From positions 1-59,441 of the forward strand of contig VGTK01000011.1 of assembly GCA_016874715.1 (NCBI GenBank): 59,441 nucleotides of DNA, written 5' to 3'. Below the pieces are notes generated by a model. The model saw nothing but the letters and a program-made list of their open reading frames with translations, made no database searches and was not told the DNA's origin. The stretch comes from Deltaproteobacteria bacterium. Its GTDB lineage: Bacteria; Desulfobacterota; Binatia; UBA12015. Positions 1 to 8,270 of this stretch are shown here, piece by piece (within the stretch, counting starts at the first letter, position 1; each line of letters starts with the position of its first letter). The position numbers and the translations under genes were made by a program.

Positions 1-90
1 GCACGACGTCCCGACGCCCGAGGTTCCGCCGCACGACGTCCCGACGCCCGAGGTTCCGCCGCACGACGTCCCGACGCCCGAGGTTCCGCC
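1..90 (+). repeat. three perfect 30-bp tandem repeats, in frame with the first gene
   Basis: Three identical head-to-tail copies (1-30, 31-60, 61-90) start the window. Read in the frame of the following gene they encode the decapeptide HDVPTPEVPP three times, and the frame runs on without a stop into the membrane protein. There is no base difference between copies, so expansion is recent or the unit is kept homogeneous. The repeat begins at the window edge, so the true copy number is unknown. The unit length is a multiple of three, so copy-number change would not break the frame. Confidence 0.95.
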
Positions 91-2623
91 GACGATCGTG
101 CTCCTCGTCGCCTACGCGCTCGTCGGCTTCACGGCGCTGGTCTACGAGGTGTGCTGGACGCGCGCCCTGGCGCTCGTGCTCGGCTCGTCGATCTACGCGT
201 TCTCCTCGATGCTGGGCGCGTTTCTGGCGGGGATCGCGCTCGGCAGCCTCGCGGTGCGCAGCGTCGCCGACCGGTCCCGCCACCCGGTCGCACTGCTGGT
301 CGCCGGGCTGGTCACGCTCGGCGTCGCGTCGCTCGCGGTCACCCTCGTCCTGCCCCTGCTGCCGGACGCGTTTCTCGGTCTGCTGCGCCGCACCGGCCCG
401 ATCGGCACACGGCTCGTCGTGCTGCAGGTGCTGCTGTGCGTGGTCGTGCAGCTCCCCGCGACGCTCGTTCTCGGCGCGCTGTTCCCGCTGCTGACGCGGC
501 TGGTCGCCGCGGCCGGGGCGCGCCCGGGCGCCGCAGTCGGACGCGTCTACTTCGCGAACACCGTCGGCTGCGCGACCGGCGCGTTCCTCGCAGGCTTCGT
601 GCTGGTCCCCGCGCTCGGACTCCGCGACACGCTCGCGCTCGCGACCGCGATCAACCTGCTGAGCGCGGCGCTCGTGCTGCTCGCGCAGCGGACGCTCGGC
701 ACCGTGGTGCGGGCAGCTGCGCTGGTGCCGGCCGCCGCGGCCGTGGCGCTGCTCGTGCTGCCATTGCCGTTCGACGCGACCGCGCTGACCCGCGGCTCCT
801 ACCGCGGCCCCGAGCTGGTGCTGGACTTCGGCATCGTCGACCTGCCGCTCGACGGCGTGCCGCGCAGCACCGTGCTGTATCACCGCGACGGCATGAACAG
901 CACCGTGTCGGTGCACGAGGAGGACGGCGTCCGCGAGCTCCGCGTGAACGGCAAGGCCGACGCGTCGACCGGCGGCGACATGTCGACGCAGATCCTGCTC
1001 GGGCAGCTCCCGCTGCTGTTCGGTCCGCCGCCCGAGCGGGTCGCGGTGATCGGCTACGCCTCGGGCGTCACCGCCGGCTCGGTCGCGCGCCACCCCGTGC
1101 AGCAGATCGACGTGATCGAGATCGAGCCCGCGATCCTGGAGGCCGAGCGCTTCTTCCACGACACGAACGGGCGTCCACTGGACGACCCGCGCGTGCACCC
1201 GGTGCTCGACGACGGGCGCGCGCACCTCGCCGCGAGCCCGGGCGTCTACGACGTGATCATCTCGGAGCCGTCGAACCCGTGGATGAGCGGCGTCTCCAAC
1301 CTGTTCACGCGCGAGTTCTTCCACGTCGCGCGCGAGGCGCTGCGTCCGGGCGGGCGGCTCCTGCAGTGGGTGCAGCTCTATGCGATGCCGCCCGAGGACC
1401 TCTACTCGATCCTCGCGGCGCTGCGCTCCGAGTTCGGCTGGGTCTACGCCTTCGCGCATGGCGACGAGGAGCCCGACCTGCTGCTGCTCGCGACGCAGGA
1501 GCCGCTCAGGCGCACCGAGCTGCCGCGCTGGGAGAAGCTCCCGCCCGCCGTCAAGCATGACCTGCGGCGCATCGGCAACTTCTCGACGACGGACCTGTGG
1601 AGCCTGCTCCGCCTGCTGCCCGCCGACGTCGACGCGCTCGCGCAGCAGGCGCCGCTGGAAAACCGCGACGACAACCTGCACATCGAGCTGGCGACGCCCT
1701 GGCTGCTGGGCGCGATGCAGGGCGAGGACACTCTCGCCCCGAACTGGCTCGCCTTCGCGCGATTCCGCATGGGCGTGCTGCCGCTCCTGCAGCAGGTCGG
1801 CGAGCCGCTGGACCCGGACCGCGTCGGCGCCCTCGCGCTGTCGTACCTGCGCGCGCGTCACGACCCGACGGTTGCCGCGGCACTGCTCGAGGTCGCGGCC
1901 AAGGGCGGCGGCACGCCGCACACGCTCGCCGCGGCGCTGCTGCTCGGCCGCGCATTCGACGATGCAGGCGAGCTGACCCTCGAGAGCCAGCTGGAGACGA
2001 TCCACCAGGCAGTCGTCGCGGCGCCCGGCGCCCTCGAGCCACTGCTGATCCGCGCCGACCTGCACGCCGAGGCCGAGCAGCACGAAGCGGCCCTCGCCGA
2101 CGCCCAGCGCGCGCTCGCGCTCGAGCCGGACGACCCGCGCGCGCTCGAGATCAAGGCGCGCACGCTGCGCGCGCTGGGTCGCGACGCCGATGCGCTCGAC
2201 GCCTACGTCGCGCTGCTCGCAACGTCGCACGCGACGTACGACCGAACGCTGCCGCAGGATCGTGCGCAGCTGCTGCTCGCGACGGGCCGCTTCGCCGAGG
2301 CCGTGCCGGTGCTCGAGTCGTACCTGCGCGAGGTGCGGCCAGGCTGGCAGGACGGCTGGCTGCTGCTCGCCCGTGCGCGCGAGCAGACCGGTGACCTGGC
2401 CGGAGCGCAGCGCGCGCGCGACAACGCGCTCGCGGTCGAGCGCAACGAGATCCGCCGCATGCACCGGCAAGCGCGGATCTCGCACTGGCGCGGCTGGGAC
2501 GACGTCGCGATCGGCCTCCTCGAGGAGGTGACCACGTTCGACCCGTCGCAGACCGAGGCGCAGGCCGAGCTCGCGGCGCTGCGTGCCGGCGCGTCCGGCG
2601 GGGCAGCCGCGCCGCCGGACTGA
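2..2623 (+). CDS. spermidine synthase-like membrane protein with C-terminal TPR region (5' end outside window)
   Basis: The frame is open from base 2, so the gene starts upstream. GTG at 98 would be an internal start only. After the Pro-rich decapeptide repeat there are about seven hydrophobic segments (codons 1-230 counted from 98). A spermidine-synthase-type Rossmann domain follows: VIGYASGVTAG, then the acidic IEIEPAI, DDGRAHL, and SEPSNPWMSG. The last 200 residues are Ala/Leu-rich helical pairs of TPR type. This order matches the fused MFS-like/spermidine synthase family; in many such proteins polyamine synthesis is unproven. The TPR tail suggests a partner-binding role at the inner membrane. 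The divergent-side neighbour (YfhO-like) is convergent, so no operon is visible downstream. Confidence 0.8.
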   Translation, partial: HDVPTPEVPPHDVPTPEVPPHDVPTPEVPPTIVLLVAYALVGFTALVYEVCWTRALALVLGSSIYAFSSMLGAFLAGIALGSLAVRSVADRSRHPVALLVAGLVTLGVASLAVTLVLPLLPDAFLGLLRRTGPIGTRLVVLQVLLCVVVQLPATLVLGALFPLLTRLVAAAGARPGAAVGRVYFANTVGCATGAFLAGFVLVPALGLRDTLALATAINLLSAALVLLAQRTLGTVVRAAALVPAAAAVALLVLPLPFDATALTRGSYRGPELVLDFGIVDLPLDGVPRSTVLYHRDGMNSTVSVHEEDGVRELRVNGKADASTGGDMSTQILLGQLPLLFGPPPERVAVIGYASGVTAGSVARHPVQQIDVIEIEPAILEAERFFHDTNGRPLDDPRVHPVLDDGRAHLAASPGVYDVIISEPSNPWMSGVSNLFTREFFHVAREALRPGGRLLQWVQLYAMPPEDLYSILAALRSEFGWVYAFAHGDEEPDLLLLATQEPLRRTELPRWEKLPPAVKHDLRRIGNFSTTDLWSLLRLLPADVDALAQQAPLENRDDNLHIELATPWLLGAMQGEDTLAPNWLAFARFRMGVLPLLQQVGEPLDPDRVGALALSYLRARHDPTVAAALLEVAAKGGGTPHTLAAALLLGRAFDDAGELTLESQLETIHQAVVAAPGALEPLLIRADLHAEAEQHEAALADAQRALALEPDDPRALEIKARTLRALGRDADALDAYVALLATSHATYDRTLPQDRAQLLLATGRFAEAVPVLESYLREVRPGWQDGWLLLARAREQTGDLAGAQRARDNALAVERNEIRRMHRQARISHWRGWDDVAIGLLEEVTTFDPSQTEAQAELAALRAGASGGAAAPPD

Positions 2624-2879
2624 GCTTCCGCGCGCCGCGCACGGCAACCGGGGTTCACGCCCCGTGCGAGCGGCCTCGCGATGGGCGCGGTTGGACGTCC
2701 GCACCGGCTCCGCCGACCACGAGGGGCGAAACCGAGATGGCGTTCCATCGGCCGAGCCGACCACCCGGGGCCGAGACCGGCAGCGCGTTCCATCCGACGC
2801 GCCGCCCCTGCGGGACACGCGCGCCGCGCGGTCAGCGGCGAGCGCGCTCGTCGATCGGTCCCACCCCGACCGGGACGCT
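2624..2879. other. intergenic region with an imperfect tandem repeat
   Basis: This convergent gap holds no convincing gene. Two imperfect copies of about 43 bp sit side by side (about 2714-2755 and 2757-2799), both of the form CCGACCAC..GGGGC.GA.ACCG.....GCGTTCCATC. The stretch 2694-2723 matches 28 of 30 bases with 54814-54843, which is also just after a stop codon. No T-run terminator is present. Confidence 0.5.
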
Positions 2880-5054
2880 TCAGCGCTCCGCCCGCACGAA
2901 CCCGTGCGCCACGAGCACCGCGAACGGCCGCCGCGCGCTCCTGCGTGCCAGCCAGGCGAGCCCCGCCACCGCCGCGAGCGCCGCGAACGAGACCAGAGCC
3001 CCGGCAACGAGCCCCGGCGGGACGTAGCGCATCGCCACGCGGTGCGTGCCGGCCTCGAGCCAGACGCCGCGCACGAGACCGTTCACCTCGACGATCGGCG
3101 CCGCGACGCCGTTCACGGTCGCGGTCCAGCCGTCGAGCATGGTGTCGTTCACGACCAGCAGCCCCGGCGTCCACAGCTCGGCCTCGATCTGCAGCGTGTG
3201 CCGGCCGTCCTCCGCGAGGCGCGGCGCGGGCTCGGCGTCGGCCCTGTTCGCCCCGGGCTCGTCCGATGACCCCGCAGCGGCGAAGGCCGCCGCCGGCAGG
3301 TCGCCGCGGCGCACCAGCGCGAGCCCCCCGTGCACGCCGCCGTCGCCGGAGACGAAGCGGTCGAGCGCCTCGCGCGCACCCTCCGCGGTGCGCACGCGAC
3401 GCGTGACGAAGACCCGCGGCTGCACGTCCGCGAGCGTGTACAGCTTGACGCCGATGCGCTCGTCGGGAACGGCGAGCGTGCTCGCGTCGGGCGCCTCGTC
3501 GAGCCGCACCCAGCTGGTCACGTACCGCGTGCCGAGCGCCGCGAGCGCACCCAGCGCGGTCGCGCGCGGCACGCCGCCCAGCGCCTGCTGCAGCCACTCA
3601 TGCTTGACGAGGTTGAGCGAGCTCGGCGCGTTCACGCTGGCGAGGCCGTAGAGCTCGCCGACGGCACCACACGGCAGGCCCCGGTCGAGCGCCACCGCGG
3701 CCGGCAGCGAGCGCGGGATCGGACGTCCGCGCTCGTTCGAGAACACGCGCGGCGCCTGCTCGCCGTCCGCCGGACCGGATGCCGCGCGGCGCGCCGCGTG
3801 GTCGGCGAGGATCGCGCGCGCCGATGCGGGCGGATCCAGCACGACCTCCGGACGTGGCGCGTACAGGGCGTCGCGGTTCGCGCGCGAGAGATCGCCGACG
3901 ACGATCACACAGAGGAGCGCGCCGAGCGCCAGCGACGCGTGCCGTGCGAGCGGCGTCGCACCGAAGCGCGCCAGCGCCGCGACGACCGCCGCGGCACCGG
4001 ACGCGGCCCCGGCCGCGAGCAGCGCGTGCACGCCGAGGAAGAGCTTCTCGGGGTAGCGCAGCAGGTTCGACAGCGGCACGTGCGCGTAGAGGAACGGGTA
4101 CACCGGCGTGTGCGAGCCCAGCGCTACGAGCACCGCCGCGACCGCGACCACCCCCCAGAAGAAGAGCAGCCCGCGCCGCACGCTGAGGAGACCGACCAGA
4201 GCCAGCGCCAGCACGCCCGGACCGACGTAGATCTGCGGCATGAAGCGCTGGGGCGACGGGGCCCATGCGTCGCGGGCGAGCTGCACGAGGTCGGCGGGCG
4301 GGATCGAGTAGCGCATCGCCGTCGCGGCATCGATGCCCTGCGCACCGCGCCAGGTCTGCGCGAGGTAGTGGAAGAAGGGCAGCAGCTCGACCGCCGCCAC
4401 CGCGAAGGCGAGCGGCGGCACGACGAGGCTCGCCGGATGCCGGCTCGTCAGCACCAGCGCGATCGCCGCGACCAGGACCATCTCGGGGCCGCCGGCCAGG
4501 AGCGCCATCGCCATCGCGAGCGTCGCGAGCGCGACCTTCACGCCGAGCGCGTGCGGGCGCAGCCATGCCCACAGCACCCACGGCAGCCACGCGGCCGAGA
4601 GCAGCTGGTTGAGGACGTTGCCCATCGACACCATGGTCCCGCCGAGCGTCCAGACCAGCGCGCCGAGCAGCGCCGCGAGCCGGGAGAGCCGGGCCGCGCG
4701 AAGCCACAGCAGCGCACCGACCGCGGTGAACAGATAGTGGCCGACGAACAGCAGGTTCAGGCCGCGTGCGAACGGCGGCACCGCGAGCAGCAGGTTCGGC
4801 GGGTAGAGCGCGCCGGCCAGCAGGTCGGGCAGGAAGGGCTTGCCGAGCGCCGCGTCGGGGTTCCACAGCGGCCACTCGCCCGCCGCGAGAGAGCGCGCGA
4901 GGAACGCCTTCAGCGGCAGCAGCGCCGCGAGGGCGTCGGGCTCGGCGATGATCGCCTGCCCGAGCAGCAGCGGTGCGAAAAACCAGCCGACCGCGAGCAC
5001 CAGGGCGAGCGCGGTCCACGCGTCCTTGCGTCCGAAACGCCCCCCTGCCGTCAC
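2880..5054 (-). CDS. YfhO-family polytopic membrane protein
   Basis: 724 residues from a GTG start. A first membrane segment is followed by the acidic loop ...EPDALAALLPLKAFLARSL and NPDAALGKPFLPDLLAGALYPPN, the pattern of the YfhO/GT-C membrane family. About twelve hydrophobic segments follow, and a 250-residue extracytoplasmic C-terminal part ends in one last TM helix. YfhO-type proteins are lipid-linked-sugar glycosyltransferases in Gram-positive wall polymers; in Gram-negatives the substrate is unknown. The length fits the family. It is transcribed away from the ECF sigma gene, and the two starts are about 195 bases apart. Confidence 0.75.
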   Translation of the reverse strand: MTAGGRFGRKDAWTALALVLAVGWFFAPLLLGQAIIAEPDALAALLPLKAFLARSLAAGEWPLWNPDAALGKPFLPDLLAGALYPPNLLLAVPPFARGLNLLFVGHYLFTAVGALLWLRAARLSRLAALLGALVWTLGGTMVSMGNVLNQLLSAAWLPWVLWAWLRPHALGVKVALATLAMAMALLAGGPEMVLVAAIALVLTSRHPASLVVPPLAFAVAAVELLPFFHYLAQTWRGAQGIDAATAMRYSIPPADLVQLARDAWAPSPQRFMPQIYVGPGVLALALVGLLSVRRGLLFFWGVVAVAAVLVALGSHTPVYPFLYAHVPLSNLLRYPEKLFLGVHALLAAGAASGAAAVVAALARFGATPLARHASLALGALLCVIVVGDLSRANRDALYAPRPEVVLDPPASARAILADHAARRAASGPADGEQAPRVFSNERGRPIPRSLPAAVALDRGLPCGAVGELYGLASVNAPSSLNLVKHEWLQQALGGVPRATALGALAALGTRYVTSWVRLDEAPDASTLAVPDERIGVKLYTLADVQPRVFVTRRVRTAEGAREALDRFVSGDGGVHGGLALVRRGDLPAAAFAAAGSSDEPGANRADAEPAPRLAEDGRHTLQIEAELWTPGLLVVNDTMLDGWTATVNGVAAPIVEVNGLVRGVWLEAGTHRVAMRYVPPGLVAGALVSFAALAAVAGLAWLARRSARRPFAVLVAHGFVRAER

Positions 5055-5196
5055 GACAGTCTATCGGCCGTGCCCACGACCCACTGCAGTCGCCGGAGGC
5101 GCGCGACCGCGCAAGGGCACGGCGCACATCGTCGCGAGCCGCACGGCGCTCGCTGGCGGGCCCCGCAAGTTTTTCGTCGCCCGCGGCAAAAAAATC

Positions 5197-5226
5197 TGCA
5201 ATCCGAAGTGGCGGGCCATCCCGTAG
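5197..5226 (+). promoter_or_regulatory. candidate ECF-type autoregulated promoter
   Basis: TGCAATCC (5197-5204), a 17-base gap, then CGTAGCG (from 5222) resembles ECF promoters of the SigK kind (CCATCC, 16-17 bases, CCGAAT or CGTA). It would start transcription near 5233, about 17 bases before the sigma factor GTG. ECF genes usually have such an autoregulatory promoter. The assignment is by resemblance only. Confidence 0.4.
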
Positions 5227-5249
5227 CGTTGCCCGAAGGAACCGTTCTG

Positions 5250-5849
5250 GTGGGATCAGGCGAAGCCGCCCGCGTGATCACGACTCCCGAAGCCGAGCCC
5301 GCCGATCTGGTCGTCCGCTGCGCGCGAGGCGACCAGGCGGCGCTGGCGCACCTCTACGACATGACCGCCGCACACGTGAACGGGCTCGCCCTGCGCATCC
5401 TCGGCGACCGCGACACCGCCGAGGAGATCACCGGCGACGTCTTCCTGCAGGCGTGGCGCTCGGCCGCGTCCTACGACCCGAGCCGGGGCAGTCCGATCGC
5501 CTGGCTGCTGACGATCACGCGCAGCCGCGCCATCGACCGGCTGCGCGCCACCGCGACCGAGCGCAGGCAGACCGCCCCGCTCGATCTCGGCCTGAAGGCC
5601 CCGGCTCCCGGCCCCGGGCCCGAGGAGGCCTCGAGCCTCGTGCAACGCAGTCGCTTCGTCCGCGCGGCGATGGGACGTCTCAGCCGGGAGCAGCGCGAGG
5701 CGATCGAGCTGGCCTTCTTTGCCGACCAGAGCCACAACGAGATCGCCGACGTGCTCGGCATCCCGCTGGGCACCATCAAGACCCGGATCCGGCTCGGCAT
5801 GGGCCGGATGCGCGACGTTCTGCGGGACCAGGGAGGATTCGCATCATGA
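5250..5849 (+). CDS. ECF-family RNA polymerase sigma factor
   Basis: 199 residues from GTG 5250, chosen because GAAGGA sits 10 bases upstream; GTG 5274 is a shorter alternative. Region 2 includes GDQAALAHLYDMT, DTAEEITGDVFLQAW and SPIAWLLTITRSRAIDRLR. Region 4 includes LSREQREAIELAFF, HNEIADVLGIPLGTIKTRIR. These are hallmarks of group 4 (ECF) sigma factors. The gene overlaps the next by ATGA (5846-5849), so sigma and anti-sigma are translationally coupled. It likely directs a stress regulon that includes its own promoter. Confidence 0.93.
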   Translation: MGSGEAARVITTPEAEPADLVVRCARGDQAALAHLYDMTAAHVNGLALRILGDRDTAEEITGDVFLQAWRSAASYDPSRGSPIAWLLTITRSRAIDRLRATATERRQTAPLDLGLKAPAPGPGPEEASSLVQRSRFVRAAMGRLSREQREAIELAFFADQSHNEIADVLGIPLGTIKTRIRLGMGRMRDVLRDQGGFAS

Positions 5850-6412
5850 AGCGTCTCACGACGCCCGACGCAGCGCGCGCCGCGGCGTTCGTCCTGGGGG
5901 CGCTTCCCCCGGACGCAGCCGCGGAGCTGCAGGAGCGCGTCGACGCGTCACCGGCGCTGCGCGAGGCGATCGAGTCGCTGCGCACCGTGACGGACGAGCT
6001 GCTGCTCGCAGCCGAGCCCGTGCTGCCGCGAGCCGACGTACGCGATCGGGTGCTGGGCCGCGTCGCCGCCGAGGCGGCCGGAGCCGCGTCGACGCGCCCG
6101 CCACTCCCCGATCTGCTGTTCGCCTTCGACGCCGACGCCGCGTGGACCGACTTCGGGCCGGGGCTCGAGCGCCGCGTGCTGTCGCGGGGACCCGACGCGG
6201 CCTCGTACGTCGTCCGCGTGGCCCCGGGCGCGACGATTCCCCCCCACGACCACCGGCGCGTCGAGCACTCCTACATCCTGAGCGGCAGCATCGACGTCGA
6301 CGGCACGATGTGCCACCCGGGCGACTACCATCGTGCGGCCGCCGGCACGCGACACGTCGCGCCCTACTCCGCGGAAGGCTGCGTGATGCTGATCGTCGAG
6401 TCGGCGGCTTAG
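5846..6412 (+). CDS. anti-sigma factor, RskA-like N-terminus fused to ChrR-type cupin
   Basis: 188 residues, ATG overlapping the sigma stop. The N-terminal 75 residues (AAAFVLGALPPDAAAELQERV) look like the helical anti-sigma domain of RskA/ZAS proteins but contain no Cys or His, so a zinc-binding ZAS site is absent. The C-terminal half is a cupin with candidate metal ligands H134, H136, E140 or H141, and H170. ChrR proteins use the cupin as the signal sensor (singlet oxygen or peroxide). There is no TM helix, so it should act in the cytoplasm. The stop codon overlaps that of the convergent rhomboid gene by 4 bases. Confidence 0.85.
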   Translation: MKRLTTPDAARAAAFVLGALPPDAAAELQERVDASPALREAIESLRTVTDELLLAAEPVLPRADVRDRVLGRVAAEAAGAASTRPPLPDLLFAFDADAAWTDFGPGLERRVLSRGPDAASYVVRVAPGATIPPHDHRRVEHSYILSGSIDVDGTMCHPGDYHRAAAGTRHVAPYSAEGCVMLIVESAA

Positions 6413-7278
6413 CGCCCCGGTCCGTCTCCCGCGCGGGGCGGCGTGAGCGCGGCGCCGAGGACCATGCCGGCGACGAGGCCACCGAGGTGGGCAACGTGGT
6501 CGCTGCCGTCGCCCGCGCCGACCAGCAGCGCGTAGATCGCGAAGACTGCGCCGACCACCTGCCAGCGCGCGAAACGCCCGCCCCACCCGGGGTCGAGACC
6601 GGTGCCGCCGAGCGCGCCCAGCACGCCGGAGATCGCTCCCGACGCGCCGGCCTTGAGGCCGGCGGACGGCGCCAGCGCGTGGCTCGCGAGGTTGCCTGCG
6701 ACGCCCGTCAAGAGGAAGATCAGCAGGAAGCGGCCCGGTCCCAGCAGGTTCGCCAGCGGCGGCCCGACGAGCAGCAGGGTCACCAGGTTGGTCAGCAGGT
6801 GGGCCGCGTCGAAGTGCACGAAGACGGCGCTCGCGAGCCGCCACCACTGGCCCACCCACACCTGGTCCCAGGTGATCGCGCCGAGGTCGAGGAGCCGGGC
6901 GCGCGTCAGCGGGGCCGCCGCCTGCATGTGCACGAACCAGCCGACGCAGGCCAGCAGGGCCACCGCGACCGCCCAGTCGGCCCGGCCGAGCCAGAGCTGC
7001 CGGACGGGGACGCGCAGCGAGCGCCGGGCGCGCAGCGCCTCGTCCCGCGCCGGCCCCGACGGACCCTCCGGGAACTCCTCGTCGATCACGGTGCGCGCCC
7101 GCCGGGCGTCGTCCGCCGCGGCCACGACCACCGACCAGCCGTCGTCGCCGAGACGGCGCCGGCTCTCGGCCGGAATCCCCATCGCGGCCAGCAGGACGAC
7201 CACGTCGTCGGCGCGACCGCGCTCGAGCCCGGCCGCCACCACGTCGACCGGAGGCGGTGCTTCGGACTCGGAGGTCAC
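6409..7278 (-). CDS. rhomboid-family intramembrane serine protease
   Basis: 289 residues, GTG start. About 90 cytoplasmic residues precede the six-helix core. Core motifs are WWRLASAVFVH (147-155), H160 and N164, the nucleophile loop GASGAISG with S213, and HVAHLGG with catalytic H264. Rhomboids cleave TM helices of client proteins within the inner membrane. The soluble N-terminus resembles the DUF2007-like or signal-sensing domains sometimes found in bacterial rhomboids, but I cannot name it. The start lies 94 bases from the next minus-strand gene. Confidence 0.92.
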   Translation of the reverse strand: MTSESEAPPPVDVVAAGLERGRADDVVVLLAAMGIPAESRRRLGDDGWSVVVAAADDARRARTVIDEEFPEGPSGPARDEALRARRSLRVPVRQLWLGRADWAVAVALLACVGWFVHMQAAAPLTRARLLDLGAITWDQVWVGQWWRLASAVFVHFDAAHLLTNLVTLLLVGPPLANLLGPGRFLLIFLLTGVAGNLASHALAPSAGLKAGASGAISGVLGALGGTGLDPGWGGRFARWQVVGAVFAIYALLVGAGDGSDHVAHLGGLVAGMVLGAALTPPRAGDGPGR

Positions 7279-7372
7279 GGCCCGCGATCCTAGCCCGGCC
7301 GCCGCGCCCGGACGAGCGCCACCGCGACCGCGCGGACATCGTCGGGCCGCCGATCCTCGGGCCGCGACGCGC

Positions 7373-8233
7373 TCAGCTCGAGAATCCGGCCAGGAAGTCC
7401 CACGCCCTTTCGGTCGCGCGGAACGGGCCTTCGGGATTCGTCGCTCCGCCCGGCCAGCGATGACCGAGATCGGACACCGAGCAGAGCTCCGTGGTCGACC
7501 CGTCCGCGCAGTCCGGTGCGATCGTGCAGCTCGCGGTCGGCGCGAGCTGCGCGAAATCGCGCGCCGCGCTGCAGGCGTTGAGCTTCAGCAGCTCGCCGAA
7601 CGAGAACTCGCCCAGGCGGTAGTCGACGACGGGATCGGAGATCATGTTGGTGATCTGGATCGGGCGCGGTAGTGCCGGCTCGCAGGGGAAGAGCGCGAGC
7701 GAGCCGCCGACCGGCGCGAACGCGGCGAACAGGTCGGCCGCCTCGCACGCGAGCCGGAACACCATCGCGGCGCCGTTCGAGAAGCCGGTCGCGTAGACGC
7801 GCGACCCGTCGACGCAGTACTCGCTCTCGATCGCGGCCACCATGTCGCGCGTGAAGCCGACGTCGTCGACGTTCTCACCCTGCGCGGGCTGGCAGCACAC
7901 GCCCGCGTTCCACGACTGGCCGATGCCGTCGCCGGCCGCGGTGATGAAGCCTTCGGCTGCGGCCTTCGCGGGGAAGCCGGTGTTGGCCTGGATCTCGGGG
8001 CCGCTCGAGAACACGCCGTGGTAGACGAGCACCAGAGGCACGGCGTCGCCGCCGAGCGCCGACTCCGGCACGTCGAGCTGGAACGTGCGCTCGCGTCCGC
8101 CGGACGTGATCGTCACCTCGCGCGTGCCGGCAGCACCGGTCTTGCCGGCGCACGCGCCGCCGTCGTCGCCACCGTCCGAGCAGGCGGCGAGCAAGGTGAG
8201 CCCGAGCAGCGCCGCGGTGCGAAACGTCCTCAT
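7373..8233 (-). CDS. lipoprotein alpha/beta-hydrolase, PHB depolymerase/feruloyl esterase family
   Basis: 286 residues. The N-terminus MRTFRTAALLGLTLLAAC is a lipoprotein signal with lipobox Cys18. The mature protein has the LpqC/PHB-depolymerase pattern: VLVYHGVFSS, GFSNGAAM with nucleophile S152, an Asp near 200-204, and LGHRWPGG with H258. Many paired Cys residues suggest disulfides outside the cytoplasm. It likely hydrolyses an ester (polyester or plant ester) at the cell envelope. It follows a second lipoprotein hydrolase on the same strand (37-base gap), so the two are probably co-transcribed. Confidence 0.88.
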   Translation of the reverse strand: MRTFRTAALLGLTLLAACSDGGDDGGACAGKTGAAGTREVTITSGGRERTFQLDVPESALGGDAVPLVLVYHGVFSSGPEIQANTGFPAKAAAEGFITAAGDGIGQSWNAGVCCQPAQGENVDDVGFTRDMVAAIESEYCVDGSRVYATGFSNGAAMVFRLACEAADLFAAFAPVGGSLALFPCEPALPRPIQITNMISDPVVDYRLGEFSFGELLKLNACSAARDFAQLAPTASCTIAPDCADGSTTELCSVSDLGHRWPGGATNPEGPFRATERAWDFLAGFSS

Positions 8234-8270
8234 CGCGAAAACCTCCGGAGACGGGATGGTCGGGGCTGGC

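Noticed and set aside
1..90. CRISPR array
   Set aside because: The three 30-bp units are directly adjacent without spacers and read in frame as a peptide repeat.
3330..5249. Very long open frame on the plus strand opposite the YfhO gene, continuous with the sigma factor
   Set aside because: High GC leaves few stops; the translation is Arg/Glu/His-rich low-complexity without domains. Only the part from 5250 is the sigma factor.
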